Assembly (NCBI GenBank): GCA_023055425.1
Contig: JALGPY010000003.1
Location: 17,729,001 to 17,793,000 of the forward strand
From: Linanthus parryae
Taxonomy: Eukaryota > Streptophyta > Magnoliopsida > Ericales > Polemoniaceae
Direction: 5' to 3'
Length of the DNA: 64,000 bases
Positions 23,730 to 37,084 of this stretch are shown here, piece by piece. Position 1 is the first letter of the stretch; every line of letters starts with the position of its first letter. Both the position numbers and the translations under genes were made by a program. The notes beneath the pieces were generated by a model. It was not told the DNA's origin. It searched no databases and saw nothing but the letters and a program-made list of their open reading frames with translations.

Positions 23730-24299
23730 TCATTTACCTAATGCATCCAAGATCTGGTGAAATCTTGAGCTATGTTTTGCGTTGCTATAACACTCGCGCC
23801 TCACGAATGATGAAAGCAGAACAAGAAATCAAGCAAACACGAGATTTACGTGGTTCACTAGCTCAATTTGAGCTAACTACGTCCACGACGAAGAGAGACA
23901 TTTATTTAAGAAGAAGAATGAGTACAATATAATGAATACGTGTCAAAGGCACTTAAGGGGACATTTTATAGTGCTTATAACCAATGTAGAACCGTCCTAG
24001 AGGGATTAAGAAACATTTCCAAAACGCCAGACCCAGACACAGGTCCTGCGACCTGCGCCAGAGGTCTTGAGTCTTACTGACACAGGCCGTGCGACCTGGT
24101 TTAGAGGTTGTGCCCCCTACATAGTTCCTAACGCTAGCATCCTTTCTTTTCCATTGTTCCTTTGCCCTCCCTTCAGCCTCCTTTGTCCTTGTTGATGCTC
24201 CATAGTGATTTCTTCACCATTCGAGGAATAATCCAACAAATCTCTGTCTTGACTTGAATTCTCTCATCTAGCAACAAATGCACCTATTCTTGTAAATGA
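23730..24299 (-). repeat. Probable 3' LTR remnant of the interrupted copia element
   Basis: Lies directly beyond the end of the minus-strand copia pol. It contains GAGATTTACGTGGTTCAC, a phrase typical of plant copia LTRs, and a TATA-like TTTATTTAAG. Boundaries could not be fixed. Confidence 0.4.
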
Positions 24300-24947
24300 A
24301 GCTTACATTCTCCACACCCAATGAAATTTTGTCACGGAGACTCACTGGAACCCACCAGGTCCTACATGCCCCAAATGGACTCTCTAGCTCATGATGATAG
24401 TGCTTGAAGTTTCTCTCCAGAACTGGCTACGTGAACATAACCACTGGGTTTTCGACCGTCCCCACCTTCATTACCTTGATCCTGCTCTCACTTCTCATAA
24501 AATGATACCTGACGTCGATATGCTTGGTTCTTTCATAATGACATGGTCCTTAGTCAAGCAAATAGCATTCAAGCTATCCCAGTAGACAATTTCTTGATCT
24601 TGAAGTATGCATAGATCTTTGACCATTCCTTTAAGCCATATTGCCTCCTTTGTTTCTTACGTTAGAACCACATACTCTGCTCCGTGGTTGACAAAGTTAC
24701 CGTTGACTCCTAGCCTTCCAACTCACAACAAAACCTCCCAAAGCAACCACATAGCCAGTTATTTATCTCCTTCTATCAATATCACCTACATAATCCGAAT
24801 TCGAGAACCCAACAACCAATATATGTTTTCGTTAGCCCCATAGCACATGCCAATGTCTCGCGTACCCTTAAGGTTACCTGAATATGCGCTTCACCGCCTG
24901 CCGGTGGTCCTTTACTCGGTTGACCCATAAAACGACTAACCAACTAA
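24300..24947 (-). pseudogene. Copia RNase H region, decayed (left part of split element)
   Basis: Read on the minus strand in pieces, it resembles the end of copia pol, starting with a VGRFMGQPSKG-like stretch (compare VSRFM.NPGK), then RNase H-like text with many stops. It continues the reverse transcriptase found at 38564-39240 on the other side of the CACTA. Both halves share orientation, and the protein similarity stops at one side of the CACTA and resumes at the other. Confidence 0.6.
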
Positions 24948-24959
24948 CACTACAAAAAA

Positions 24960-25400
24960 AATAGTCAAATACGACGGCCAGAAAGCGTCGTATATGAGAA
25001 AATTCGCGTCGTTTTATACATTTACGACGGCAAACTGACCGTCGTATGGAATGGCGTCGTTTTTACTTATACAACGGTTAGCGACCGTCGTATAGCACTT
25101 AATACGACGGTATAGTTGTGACCGTCGATAAAAGGTATAAATACGACGGCTTGTTTGGGACCGTCATTAAAACTAAATACGACGGTTGTACTTTGACCGA
25201 CGTAAACTTGAAAATACGACGGCTCGTTTAAGACCGTCGTTAGAAGAAAATACGACGGTTTATAAAGACCGTCGTTAGAAGAAAATACGACGGTTTATAA
25301 CGACCGTCGTAACGTATAAATACGACGGTTTCCCGAGTTTACTCCCTGACCGTCGTTTATGTATATTTACGACAGCTTAATGACCGTCGTTATGTTCATT
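24960..25400. repeat. Left subterminal repeats of the CACTA
   Basis: Alternating TACGACGG and CCGTCGTA motifs occur every 20-40 bp. In En/Spm elements such motifs are binding sites for the TNPA-type accessory protein. The alternating orientation also gives strong folding potential. Confidence 0.9.
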
Positions 25401-25769
25401 TTTCCAGGTCCCTGAATTGTTTTGCACTTCTCTAAACCTGCTCCAACTCATGCAACAAATCTATCCACTAAAATCGAAAAAACATGCCCAGAAAATTCTT
25501 GAAATAAAATCCATCAAAATCCGCAAAGTGTTTACATACCAATCTTCCTGAAGAGCATGTCAAAACATCACAATTAATTCAATTCAATACTTAGCCACCA
25601 AAAAAATGACTTAAAATTAACTACAAAAAACCATTAATCACGACTCGGCACCAACGGCCACTACGATTATGCTTTCTACTTGAGCATCAAAATTCACATG
25701 CCATCAAACAAGAGCGTTTATTAACCAATTTGTTAAACTCAACACTGCTTCAAGATAATCTTCACTTTA

Positions 25770-28700
25770 CTACTTCAGTAATTTGACCTGTACCACAACC
25801 AAAAAAAAAAAGAATTATTTGTGCATCTAGCGAAATTAGCAAATTATAAGAGATAATTATAAAAAAAATGCATACCCATTTCGTTGGCCATACTACGCAC
25901 TGTCCTTCTGCACTTTGTATATCGTCCCCGCATGAAATTTTGTGACACAACTTGAATTTACCCTCAATGCATGTCTCGATTCTAACCCCTACATAAGTTT
26001 TCCCCAACCGCAATCCATGCACTATAGTAGATGGATCAGTAGCTTCTATAACACCACGTGCTATTGCAAAACGAGGTTTTGATTTTGACAAAATATCAAC
26101 CTTCGACCCAACCTACAACAAAACAAACAAGTACAACAACCATGAGTACCTATCTAATAAGATAAAACGGTGTAGGTCCAACAAAGACATCCTCCGATTT
26201 CCTGAGTACAATGAAATTTGAAGTTAAAAATCTTTAAGAAAAAAGTTAGATTAATCACAATTATGTATTTTCCATCTACTATAGAATTTACTACATATTT
26301 CATTAGTTAGTTCTACAAACTTATCATTTGACATTAACTATATCTAAAATCCAGTTAAGATATGACAAGTAGCTTCATATCCCTTCAAACAATGCATTTT
26401 TTAAGCTTCATATCCTTCCACATAATGCATTTTTTAATCACAATAAATGAACTTATGGAAGATACATTTTAGATAAAGAACAATAAAAATATGACATGTT
26501 CATGGTAATATAAGTCACCTGAATAGTCCCGACTGTCTGTCCTGGAGCAGAATTTGTGACATTAATCTGATCAGATGCTGGTGGAGAAGATAGCGGAGCA
26601 TTGAATGGTATTGGATTGCGAAGTGATGGAGGAGGAGCAGTACTTGAGGGTATTGGATTGCGAAGTGATAAAGGAGGAGTAATACTTGGGGGTATTGGAT
26701 TGCGAAGTGATGGAGGAGGAGGAGCAGTATTTGGGGGTATTGGATTACGAAGGGGAGGAGTAATAGCATGAGATGGCGATGGAGTCATACGTGGTGCAGC
26801 AGCTGATGGATCAACCGATAGTGGAATGGTTAAGGGGTCACTTGCACCTCTACCAAAAATCGAAGCAAACAATTCCGTCATATGTGTCATGTTAGGTTGA
26901 ATGGAGTTGTCACGTGCACCTCTTCCTAAAAGCGAAGCGAACATTCCTGTCATAGATGTCACTTGAGCTTCCATTGCTTTCAATCGATCCTGAGTTTCTT
27001 GGTTAGCAGACCGCATTTCTTCAATTTGAGACTCCAACTGAGCAACCTGTTTCTTCGAAGATTTGGAGTTATTGGATCCAAATACTTTTGTTGGACATAA
27101 CCCACTGCCCATACATTTCACACGGCCATGTCTGTCTGGTCCTACAACATCGGTGAAAACTTCCGCATGATACTCGGTTGTTTGTTCCTCTTGTGGAGTA
27201 GATTCGAGTTTTCCTTTGATCTCCGCCTACGAAACAAATGTCGAGTATAATATTTGACCTCCTACCTCAAATATAAAGATGAACTGACTATGCTTGCATT
27301 TATATTTAAAGAATACAAAAGTCTTACCAGAGTCTCCGAATCTCCTCCTCTTGTCTCAATGTATACTTCACAACGGTCATTTGGCCTCCCAGCCTTTTGT
27401 AACTATATAACAATATCAAACGTAATGAATTTCAATGCTTACCTAGGATTCAATATTGCAAAAGAAAATTGCAAAAACTTGGTCCAGTTTAACAATATAT
27501 GGGAAAATGCGTAAATATTTGTAGGTAATGTACAAATGGCTCGGAAAGTAACAAATATGGAATACCTTATCCCGAATCCGTGGAATGCTCCTCCTACCAC
27601 TCTTAGGAGGATCAGTTATCTCGGCCTTGTTCACGCTATTTTGTAGACTTTCAGCCTGACATATATTACAACTTTAGCCACCACATTAAAGTCAGCCTAT
27701 AATCTAATAACAATATTAGCTTAACAAAAGATACATGCCTCTGTCTCTGGTTTACCCCAGTGCTTCACCATGTCCTCCCACTGGTCTGGACTAACTCTAG
27801 CGGGACAATTCGATAACCGCTCCTCATCGGTATCATATTTCCTGTAGTACTTTCTCTTCAAGGTTGCCTTCCAATCTTTCCATAACCTGCCAAGATTTGC
27901 CAACACAATTTCTTTCGATTCATCGCTCAGACCTGTATTCTTCTGTGAAAATGAAACCATATATGTGACGCATTAATAAACATTGTGAAAACTAGTTCAC
28001 TCAAACTTCTCATTATCAGTCCAATACTATCTTAATACTATAAGATATTTTTAGGTACCAAAAATCATACAAAAGATTTATACATTAAATGGTTAAATTA
28101 TATTATACCTTGATTGTATCCCATGCTTTCTCTTTTTTTTTCGGTTAAACTTTTGTCGTCCCAATGTTTCGGAGTCAAAGGAAACTGCGACCCATCCTTA
28201 ACCATCACCCCGAGTTGACTTCCAAGAATTGAAGATTTTTCGCAACAAGGCTGATTCAACTCGTTCACTTCGACAATCAATTTAGCCGTACCACTCTCCC
28301 ATCCGCTGAGTGGTTGAGCATCTGACCGTTTCTTCTTGTGAGAGTTGGATGAAGAATCAAACAACATGTAGCATATAGAACAATATATAAGAATTAATTA
28401 TTATGAGTCCTAAAACCTGGGTGAAGGCACACCAATATAAAAATGTTAATTTCAGTGCATAAAATGTAATACAAATTGGGTGAATGCACACCAAATGTTT
28501 TTACGCATAACGCAAGATTGAATCATGCTTTTCAAAAACTGTTTTAGTAGGAGATTATAGACTTCTTTATCAACATTGTGTACAAATTTCACAAGTTTTC
28601 GACCGACGGTTTTGGAGTTATTGAATTTTAAAGTTACAGTTTCAGTTCTGACTTTCTTACGATCAGCCACACGTTTTCCGTCAAAACTCCTCAACCTCTC

Positions 28701-31053
28701 TATATTTCCAAAAACTGTTTTTGTGGGAAGTATTAGACACCATTAGGATCCTACTGTCCGAGTTTCGTAGGTTTTGACTCAACGGTTTGAGAGAAATTAA
28801 GTTTCGAACCCTGCCACGACAGTTTCAGGTTGCGAATACACTAACCATTGTGTTTTTACGCATAACGCAAGATTGAATCATGCTTTTAAAAAACTGTTTT
28901 AGTAGGAGATTATAGACTTCTTTATCAACATTGTGGACAAATTTCACAAGTTTTCGACCGACGGTTTTGGAGTTATTGAATTTTAAAGTTACAGTTTCAG
29001 TTCTGACTTTCTTACGAGCAGCCACACGTTTTCCCTCAAAACTCCTCAACCTCTCTATATTTCCAAAAATTGTTTTTGTGGGAAGTATTAGACACCATTA
29101 GGATCCTACTGTCCGAGTTTCGTAGGTTTTGACTCAACGGTTTGAGAGAAATTAAGTTTCGAACCCTGCCACGACAGTTTCAGGTTGCGAATACACTAAC
29201 CATTGTGTTTTTACGCATAACGCAAGATTGAATCATTCTTTTCAAAAACTGTTTTAGTAGGAGATTATAGACTTCTTTATCAACATTGTGGACAAATTTC
29301 ACAAGTTTTCGACCGACGGTTTTGGAGTTATTGAATTTTAAAGTTACAGTTTCAGTTCTGACTTTCTTACGAGCAGCCACACGTTTTCCCTCAAAACTCC
29401 TCAACCTCTCTATATTTCCAAAAAATGTTTTTGTGGGAAGTATTAGACACCATTAGGATCCTACTGTCCGAGTTTCGTAGGTTTTGACTCAACGGTTTGA
29501 GAGAAATTAAGTTTCGAACCCTGCCACGACAGTTTCAGGTTGCGAATACACTAACCATTGTGTTTTTACGCATAACGCAAGATTGAATCATGCTTTTCAA
29601 AAACTGTTTTAGTAGGAGATTATAGACTTCTTTATCAACATTGTGGACAAATTTCACAAGTTTTCGACCGACGGTTTTGGAGTTATTGAATTTTAAAGTT
29701 ACAGTTTCAGTTCTGACTTTCTTACGAGCAGCCACACGTTTTCCCTCAAAACTCCTCAACCTCTCTATATTTCCAAAAACTGTTTTTGTGGGAAGTATTA
29801 GACACCATTAGGATCCTACTGTCCGAGTTTCGTAGGTTTTGACTCAACGGTTTGAGAGAAATTAAGTTTCGAACCCTGCCACGACAGTTTCAGGTTGCGA
29901 ATACACTAACCATTGTGTTTTTACGCATAACGCAAGATTGAATCATGCTTTTCAAAAACTGTTTTAGTAGGAGATTATAGACTTCTTTATCAACATTGTG
30001 GACAAATTTCACAAGTTTTCGACCGACGGTTTTGGAGTTATTGAATTTTAAAGTTACAGTTTCAGTTCTGACTTTCTTACGAGCAGCCACACGTTTTCCC
30101 TCAAAACTCCTCAACCTCTCTATATTTCCAAAAACTGTTTTTGTGGGAAGTATTAGACACCATTAGGATCCTACTGTCCGAGTTTCGTAGGTTTTGACTC
30201 AACGGTTTGAGAGAAATTAAGTTTCAACATAAGGAGGATTTACTGCATTTCATTACTGTTTTTGTTGCAAAGGAATGTCTCTAGATTGAAATGATTGACA
30301 CCAGGAAAAGAAGTAGGAAACACAGTGCGAGTTACTAATGAGCTCAAGTAATTATTGAGCAATATTACACTGGGCTGCGAGGATTCAATTTCACAACCAA
30401 AATCTCTGTGAAAGATGAAACCCTGAACTGATTCTAGCCGTATGCTGTCCTTGCAAAGCTCAGACTTGTGAAAGAAAAGAAAACTCTGTGTTGGTGTCAA
30501 GATTAATAAAACTCCAGTAAGGGTACAATCCTTGTTTATTTCAGAAAAAGAAGGATTAAAGGTCAGAGTTATTGGGTATGATCTGCTAGAATTTCTATCC
30601 ACGGTCAGTTCAAGGATCAAAGTTCGGGAACCTACAGTAATTTTACAACTTTTGTGGAATGTAGTATGCTAGTTTGCCCACAGCTGAACACTTTTGTGCG
30701 GACATTTCTCTTCTTTGTTAGTTAAGTAGCGAATTGCTAGACCTACTTCTGTACAACTTTGGTCAACGGTGTGAGAGAAATTAACATTTGAACCCAGCCA
30801 CGACAGTTTCAGGTTGCAAACAAAATCATTGAATTACTATGTTGTTACCTTCAAAACTTTCATGTGGTGATGGTATGGCGTGGTCATCATTAGAAGGATC
30901 TGCATCATTTGAACTCTCCTCCTGAAGTCCTGGATCGGAAGTCGAAGGGATGTTGATATGTTTAGACCTCGGTGCAGCAAAAGGTGCGCTCCGATTCTGC
31001 TGAAGAGGTGTTGATGCAGCTCTTTTGCGCGATACGTCTGTACGGTTCACCAT
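25770..31053 (-). CDS. CACTA second gene, Transposase_24/TNPA-like, frameshifted
   Basis: Exons read on the minus strand: 31053-30849 (MVNRTDVSRKRAAS, Ser/Pro-rich), 28334-28109, 27942-27739, 27655-27566, 27393-27328, 27226-26519, 26112-25876 and 25787-25770. The third carries the plant Transposase_24 core (LWKDWKATLKRKYY, RPARVSPDQWEDMVKHWG, with NCPARV here). Then come AGRPNDRCEVYIETRGG, GPDRHGRVKCMGSGLCPT, a coiled coil (QLESQIEEMRSANQETQDRL), a Pro-rich NPIPP repeat and a C-terminal VGSKVD...WPTKW domain. In En/Spm the accessory protein binds subterminal repeats. Oddities: the second exon must change frame at an A9 run near 28133-28141 to join the next exon. The third intron appears to start with GC. 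The 2.5-kb first intron holds the 355-bp array, and its junction phase is uncertain. Confidence 0.75.
28496..30224. repeat. 355-bp tandem array in a CACTA intron, about 4.9 copies
   Basis: TGTTTTTACGCATAACGCAA recurs at 28496, 28851 and every 355 bp to 29916. Copies differ by only a few bases, so the array is recent or homogenised. Each unit has an open minus-strand frame of 74 residues that starts MRSFEGKRVAARKKVRTETV. Its preservation may follow from low divergence rather than selection. A partial unit recurs near 30763-30822, at the exon edge. Confidence 0.95.
30225..30848 (-). other. Rest of the first intron of the CACTA second gene
   Basis: An open minus-strand frame of 126 residues at 30240-30620 has no recognisable domain. 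A fragment of the 355-bp repeat (CCACGACAGTTTCAGGTTGC) lies at about 30799-30818. Confidence 0.45.
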
Positions 31054-31289
31054 TGCAACCTAAACAAATAAGAATATGATATTATTTTCAGTAATCAATT
31101 CATTAAAATAAATGATTATATACTACATGTAAAATAACATGTACTGTGTCAAAACAATCAATGCTAGGCCAGAAAAAACAACCAATTGTAAGAAACAAAC
31201 TGAACTAATCTTCAATTGAACCACTCTCCAATTACAAAGATCATACTTGCGAAATCCAAAATAACTAAATCTAAACAATTATTATCTAT

Positions 31290-31400
31290 CCCCACGCATA
31301 ACCGTCATCACTCATCACCATCATCTCCGTCATCACCATCATCACCCTCTTCATCGTCATCATCGTCATCATCGTCATCATCGTCACCAACATCGTCGTC
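31290..31400. repeat. Trinucleotide-rich tract encoding the acidic tail
   Basis: CATCAC/CGTCAT repeats on the plus strand encode Asp/Glu/Gly runs on the minus strand. The plus-strand poly-Ser frame is a shadow. Confidence 0.75.
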
Positions 31401-34400
31401 CTCATCAACCTCATCACTGTCTTCACCCACAGCATCGTCGTATTCAGTATCTTCATCAGCAACAATAAAATCATCATTCGCATCTCTATCACCAGCAGCA
31501 ATATGATCATCATTTGCATCATCAACGATCAAAATTGCAGGAACATCTGTTCTAACACATTCATCCTCAATATTGTTTGTGTCCTCTAGAGTATTCAATT
31601 GTTGAAACCCATAAGGCTCTGCTTGAGGACATGTCGCCAGTGTGGACGTGTTGAAAGCGCCTCGAGCTTTCATTGTCACAGCCACACTCCAGTCTGGATC
31701 AATGGGATCTGGGACATACCACACTTGTTCTGCTTGAGATGCAAATATAAACGGTTCATCTGATATAAGATTTCCTTGGTAGAGGAGATGCTTGAAATTA
31801 ACAACTGTGAAGTTGAACTTATCCACTTTCTGGCCAAGTGTTGGGTGCACCCAATCGCATTTAAATAAATCAAACTTCACGTCCATTGAGTAGCGCAATT
31901 CTATGACATCTCTCAATCTTCCATGGTAAGACACCGGTCCAGTTACAGGTCTTTTATCTTTAACACTAGAGTAACTCGGTGTATCTGCTCTTAATGTTAC
32001 TCCAGTATTCTGACTATTCTTGTTTGCACCATATGATACAGTGTGGAACTTCAGACCGTTGATCGTATACCCTTTTTTGTATCTCACCGAATAAATGCTA
32101 GGTCCTCCACTTAAGATTTTAACTTCCTCGGGTATGTTACGGTCACCGTTCGTGTGCAAAACCTATGGTGTGAAAAAAGAGGTTTAGTAAATGTCACAAT
32201 TGAAGTAGTATGGACAACATATGAGCAGTGGCTTACATAATCTTTAAGCCACATTGGAAACTCTTCATTATGTTTTTTTTCTATAGCATGAGGAGCTAAT
32301 TTCCGCATATTTGTCTTTTTCAGGTGACGAAAGTGAATCCTGAAATAGTTTTAGCAATATGAAAGATTTATACGTAGAGAAATCATATTCAAATAGAATG
32401 GGGTAGGAGGTGTATACTCACTCACGATATGGGTCAACGGACGAAGTGTTTGCTAAGACGTATCTATGAGCTTGTTGTAGCTCAATCTCCGATAGGATAA
32501 ACTTGACTTGTTTTCCATTTCCACCATCTGTATATCGTGCAGGTCGGTTCAGCTTTGTTTCAACATCCTCATCCAGGTACCTGCTGCAAAATGCTAAGCA
32601 TTCTTCTGCCAAATACCCTTCAGCTATAGATCCTTCAAGGTAATTTCTTTGCCGCACGTATTGCTTAAGCGTAACTAGATACCTAATTTCATAAAATAAA
32701 TAATGAAGTTCATAAAAATTAAATAACAATGTATAATTTATAATAAATTTGTACGCACCTCTCAATACCATACATCCATCTTGTCCAAACTGGCCCTGCC
32801 ACACTAGCTTCCTCGGCCAAATGAATGGGCAAATGTACCATTATATCAAAGAAAGATGGTGGGAACATCTTCTCCATTTCACACAGTGTTACTTTGATAC
32901 GCTCTTGAATCTGTGCAATCTCAGATTCATGCAACTCCTTCTCACATAGACTCCTGAAGTAATTGCACAAATCCATCAAAATCTTAGCTGCATTTGATGG
33001 TAAAGCTCTACGGATGGCCACGGGTAAAATTTGTTGCATCAACACATGACAATCGTGGCTCTTTAATCCGGAAATGGTTTTCTCCTTTACCTTCACACAT
33101 CTAGAGAGGTTAGACGAATAATTGTCGGGCACTTTAACACTCTTTAGAACCTTACAAAATGTAGTCTTCTCATCATTAGACATCGTAAAAGCTGCTGGTG
33201 GCAACTCAAATCTGCCATTACCACGCCGTACGGGGTGTAGGGACTTGCGAATACGCATATCTTTGAGATCTCTGCGAGCCTTGATGCCATCCTTGCTTTT
33301 GCCTTTCACATCCAGCAAAGTATGCAAAATACTCTCACATACGTTTTTCTCAGTGTGCATGACATCGAGATTGTGTCGTATCAAGTGACCGCTCCAATAA
33401 GGCAACTCAAAAAATATGCTTTTTTTCTTCCAATTGTAAGTCGGTATATGTGCAGGTGTATTTTTGCTGATGGCCGTCCTCTTCCGTTTCTTTGTATCAT
33501 CATCATACTTCCCAAATTTATTGTCAATGTGTTGTACTTGTCTCAAAATGTCTTCACCTGACAACATCATGGGACTCGGTCTACTTTCTCTTTTGCCATA
33601 AAAATTTGTAGCATCTCTTCGCAACTTGTGATCCGCATCTAAGAATCTTCGATGACCTAGATAACAGAACTTCTTACAATGTTTGAGCCGAACAAAATCA
33701 GTATCTTTATTGCAATTTGGACACGGAAACTTTCCCTTGGTGCTCCAACCTGACATCATGGCGTAGGCAGGGAAATCATTTATGGTCCACAGAAGAGCGG
33801 CACACAATTGAAACATTGAATTACTAGCTGCATCAAAAGCACGAATACCAGGGGTCCAAAACTGATTAAGTTCCTCTATCAATGGTTGCAAGTAAATATC
33901 AATATTATTTCCAGGACTTTCAGGCCCATCAATCAAGATAGACAAAATGTAGGATGCTGGTTTCATAAGTAGCCACGGTGCAAAGTTGTAAATAATTAAC
34001 ACGACTGGCCACGTGCTATAAGGAATGTGCATTGTTCTGAAAGGATTGAAACCATCAGATGCTAAACCAAGCCTTATATTTCGACTCTCTGCAGCAAAGT
34101 CTGGATGTCGCTCATCCAATGATTTCCAAGCAGGAGTGTCCGCAGGGTGTCTCATTACACCATCGTCTACTCTTTCTTCTGAATGCCATTTCATTGAGGA
34201 AGCTGTTTTTGAAGACATAAACAACCTTCTAAGTCTTGGCTTTAAAGGGAAGTAACGCATCCTCTTGATAGCCTTGCGTTTCCTCTTGGTCTTACCATCA
34301 TCATCATCATCTTCCTCGACGTATTCATATCTTTCTTTACCACAAACAGCACAAGCCTCTAGTCCTTCGTTTTCCTTCCAAAACAACATGCAATCGTTAG

Positions 34401-35031
34401 GACAAGCATCAATCTTCTTGTAATTGAAACCTAATGACCTGAAAAACTTTTTTGCTTTGTAGTATGACTTGGGCACTGTCTCGCCTACTGGAAGCACATC
34501 TTTCAACAACTTCAACAACTCATTGAATGACTTGTCACTCCAACCATACAACACTTTCAAATGCAATAATCTAACAGTGAATGAGAGAGTTGAGAACTTC
34601 GTACAACCTTGATACAATTCCTTCTCTGCGTCATCTAACAATTTGTAGAAGTCTGAAGTCTCTTCATCCATATCTTCCATTCCACCCTCTTTATCCATGT
34701 GCGGATGACCGAATGCATCGTGTAGCATATCAAACATTTCATCCCCAAACTCGTTATTCCTACTTTCAGTATTCTCTTCGGTGATACCAAAAGAGGCTGA
34801 CTCTCCATGCCGTGTCCAAATTTTGTAATTTGTGTCAAATCCGTTCCAAAGGAGATGATCTAGTACGTCGAGCCTCTTGTGATAATACCGATTCATGCAC
34901 TTCGTACATGGACATTGTATCACATCCAACCCACTGTTGTTGGAGAATGCAAAATCTAAAAATGACCCACAACCAACCAGATATTGCATAGACGACTTTG
35001 CGCTCAGATGAATCCAACTTTTATCCATCAT
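31308..35031 (-). CDS. CACTA transposase, TNP2/TNPD-like
   Basis: Four exons: 35031-32759, 32682-32422, 32339-32237 and 32162-31308, about 1163 residues in one frame with GT-AG introns. This is the catalytic component that cuts at the TIRs. Domains: N-terminal transposase-associated domain (MMDKSWIHLSAKSSMQYLVG, with CPCTKCMNRYYH); the TNP2/Transposase_21 core (about residues 350-560: NIRLGLASDGFNPF, FPCPNCNKDTD); DUF4218 around the first junction (RRALPSNAAKILMDLCNYF, EGSIAEGYLAEECL); and DUF4216 in the last exon (FKCDWVHP, EQVWYVPDPIDPDWSV). The protein ends in a long acidic Asp/Glu tail. Start chosen at the first ATG of MMDKSW. No internal stop is seen, so it may encode a full protein. Confidence 0.88.
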
Positions 35032-35707
35032 ATGTATTCGGGTAAAAGAAAAATTCTGCACAAAACTAGCCCGTTAAACAAGTAGATAGTGACATTTATT
35101 AATCTAAATTAGCATAAAATAACACTATAGGAGACATAACAGCCAACATTCAAACATAAGAGACATAATGTAAACATATCTGCACAAAACTAGCCCTATG
35201 ATGCGCTTACAACAGATATTTAGGGGTTGGTGAATGTATAACTAGTTTGACAAACTTGGAATTTCGAGCAAATTATTCAGATTTCAAACATAATAACTTG
35301 TTTTCATGAAGGAGAATTGGGTCTTGGATCGGCATAGAAAGAAAGTCTGATCAATCCTACACTTTTTCATCTTCTCAAGACCAGAAAACTAATGAATGAA
35401 ACAAAATCAACAAAAAAGTGGCTTTGTGGTGTGATGAATCATCAATCATAATGCTTCAGCAGAATTTGAAACATGATTCAGAAAAAAACGTTTTCATAGT
35501 GCAAGATAATATGACTTTCAGCAGATTAAGAAATTTGAAACAAACCTGCTCTTGGGGAGAACGTAGGAAGCCTCAAGTGAAAGGTGGTCCTAATTGAAAG
35601 CTAGTCCTGAAACAGCAAGACACCACATTACGCAAAGCAATGTGGAAAACAGAAGAAGCTCACTCTTTCTAGCTTTGTAACCCAATACAAAATGTAAAGG
35701 CAGAGGC

Positions 35708-35791
<84 letters not shown>

Positions 35792-35792
35792 T
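35708..35792. repeat. (AAT)n microsatellite, about 28 units
   Basis: Perfect ATA/TAA trinucleotide run of about 85 bp, with no interruption seen. Confidence 0.95.
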
Positions 35793-36339
35793 ACCAACTC
35801 TTTCTTAGGTTATCCTTCATGTACTGTTTTTCAAAAAATACTACTTTGCGAATCTACAACTAATCACAGTGGTAGGTAAGAGACACAGAGTTTAGGTATA
35901 AGGCTAATCAAAGGCACTATTGATCTAAAGATGAAGAGGGTCTTGCAGCTCCTGCTTATGGAACAAGTCAGAGAATACGGATCGTTCCGGTTCGTCTAAT
36001 GGGTATGCCGAACGCAATACCCTATGGAATTCGGTGTGATTGGGTGGGCTTCTTTGGATACCTTTCTCATAGTTTTAACATTTTTCTGAAATTATGAATG
36101 GAGTATTTTGAAGTAGAAACTCTAAAACTGACTGTAGCTTAGCAAATTTTAATTTAATTTGACCTTTTATACAACCATCACTGCCACAAAATCAACAAAA
36201 AAGATAATTGAATTTCTAAAACTGAAGATCCAGAGAGAATATCAAACTCCAGCTATTCTCAGGGCATATTACTTGAGATTTATGACAGGACATTGGTTGT
36301 CTCAATACATGGAAGATGCTAACCCCTGATAAACTGCAA

Positions 36340-36980
36340 AAGAGTTTCATAGGTTTTGACTCAACAGTTTGAGAGAAATTCACATTTGAACCCTGCCACG
36401 ACAGTTTCAGGTTGCAAATACAGCAACCATTGTGTTTTTACGCATAACGCAAGATTGAATCATGCTTTTCAAAAACTGTTTTCGTAGGAGATTATAGACT
36501 TCTTTATCAACATTGTGTACAAATTTCACAAGTTTTCGACCCACGGTTTTAGAGTTATCGAATTTTAAAGTTAGAGTTGCAGTTCTGACTTTCTTCAAAT
36601 CAGCCGCACGTTTTCCCTCATGACTCCTCCACCTCTCTATATTTTCAAAAACAGTTTTTGTGGGATGTAATAGACACTAATAGGATCCTACTGTCCGAGT
36701 TTCGTAGGTTTTGACTCAACGGTTCGAGAGAAATTCACATTTGAACCCTGCCACGTCAGTTTCAGGTTGCAAATACAGCAACCATTGTGTTTTTACGCAT
36801 AACGCAAGATTGAATCATGCTTTTCAAAAACTGTTTTCGTAGGAGATTACAGACTTCTTGATCAACATTGTGTACAAATTTCACAAGTTTTCGCCCCACG
36901 GTTTTAGTTACACGTAATGAAAGTAAAGAAATTTCGTGCCAGTTTTGCATCGATCTATTAATCACAATCCTCACTCTCCA
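36340..36980. repeat. Two diverged copies of the 355-bp repeat upstream of the transposase
   Basis: TGTTTTTACGCATAACGCAA recurs at 36432 and 36789, 357 bp apart, with the same flanking blocks as the 28496 array (CCACGACAGTTTCAGGTTGC). The second copy breaks off at about 36905 after CCCACGGTTTTAG. They are more diverged from the array units than those are from each other. Confidence 0.9.
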
Positions 36981-37084
36981 TTATCTTCGAGACACTCAGA
37001 CACCGACAATATATCGACTTATGGACAGACTGTGTCACTTGTTGTTGAACTCTGACCATACAAATCTAAGAAACAGATTCTACA

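Larger units (their letters stand above)
35032..37083. other. CACTA interior upstream of the transposase
   Basis: No gene supported. Contains a TAA/ATA microsatellite (35708-35792) and two diverged 355-bp repeat units (about 36340-36980). The transposase promoter or 5' UTR exons probably lie within 35032-38000. Confidence 0.5.

Noticed and set aside
28452..30114. Five near-identical 74-80 residue minus-strand ORFs
   Set aside because: They repeat with the 355-bp DNA unit inside an intron and match no known family. I treat them as by-products of a recent tandem repeat.
28496..30224. CRISPR-like array
   Set aside because: Contiguous 355-bp tandem repeats without spacers, in a plant transposon.
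31216..31506. Poly-Ser plus-strand ORF
   Set aside because: Shadow of the Asp/Glu tail of the transposase on the other strand.
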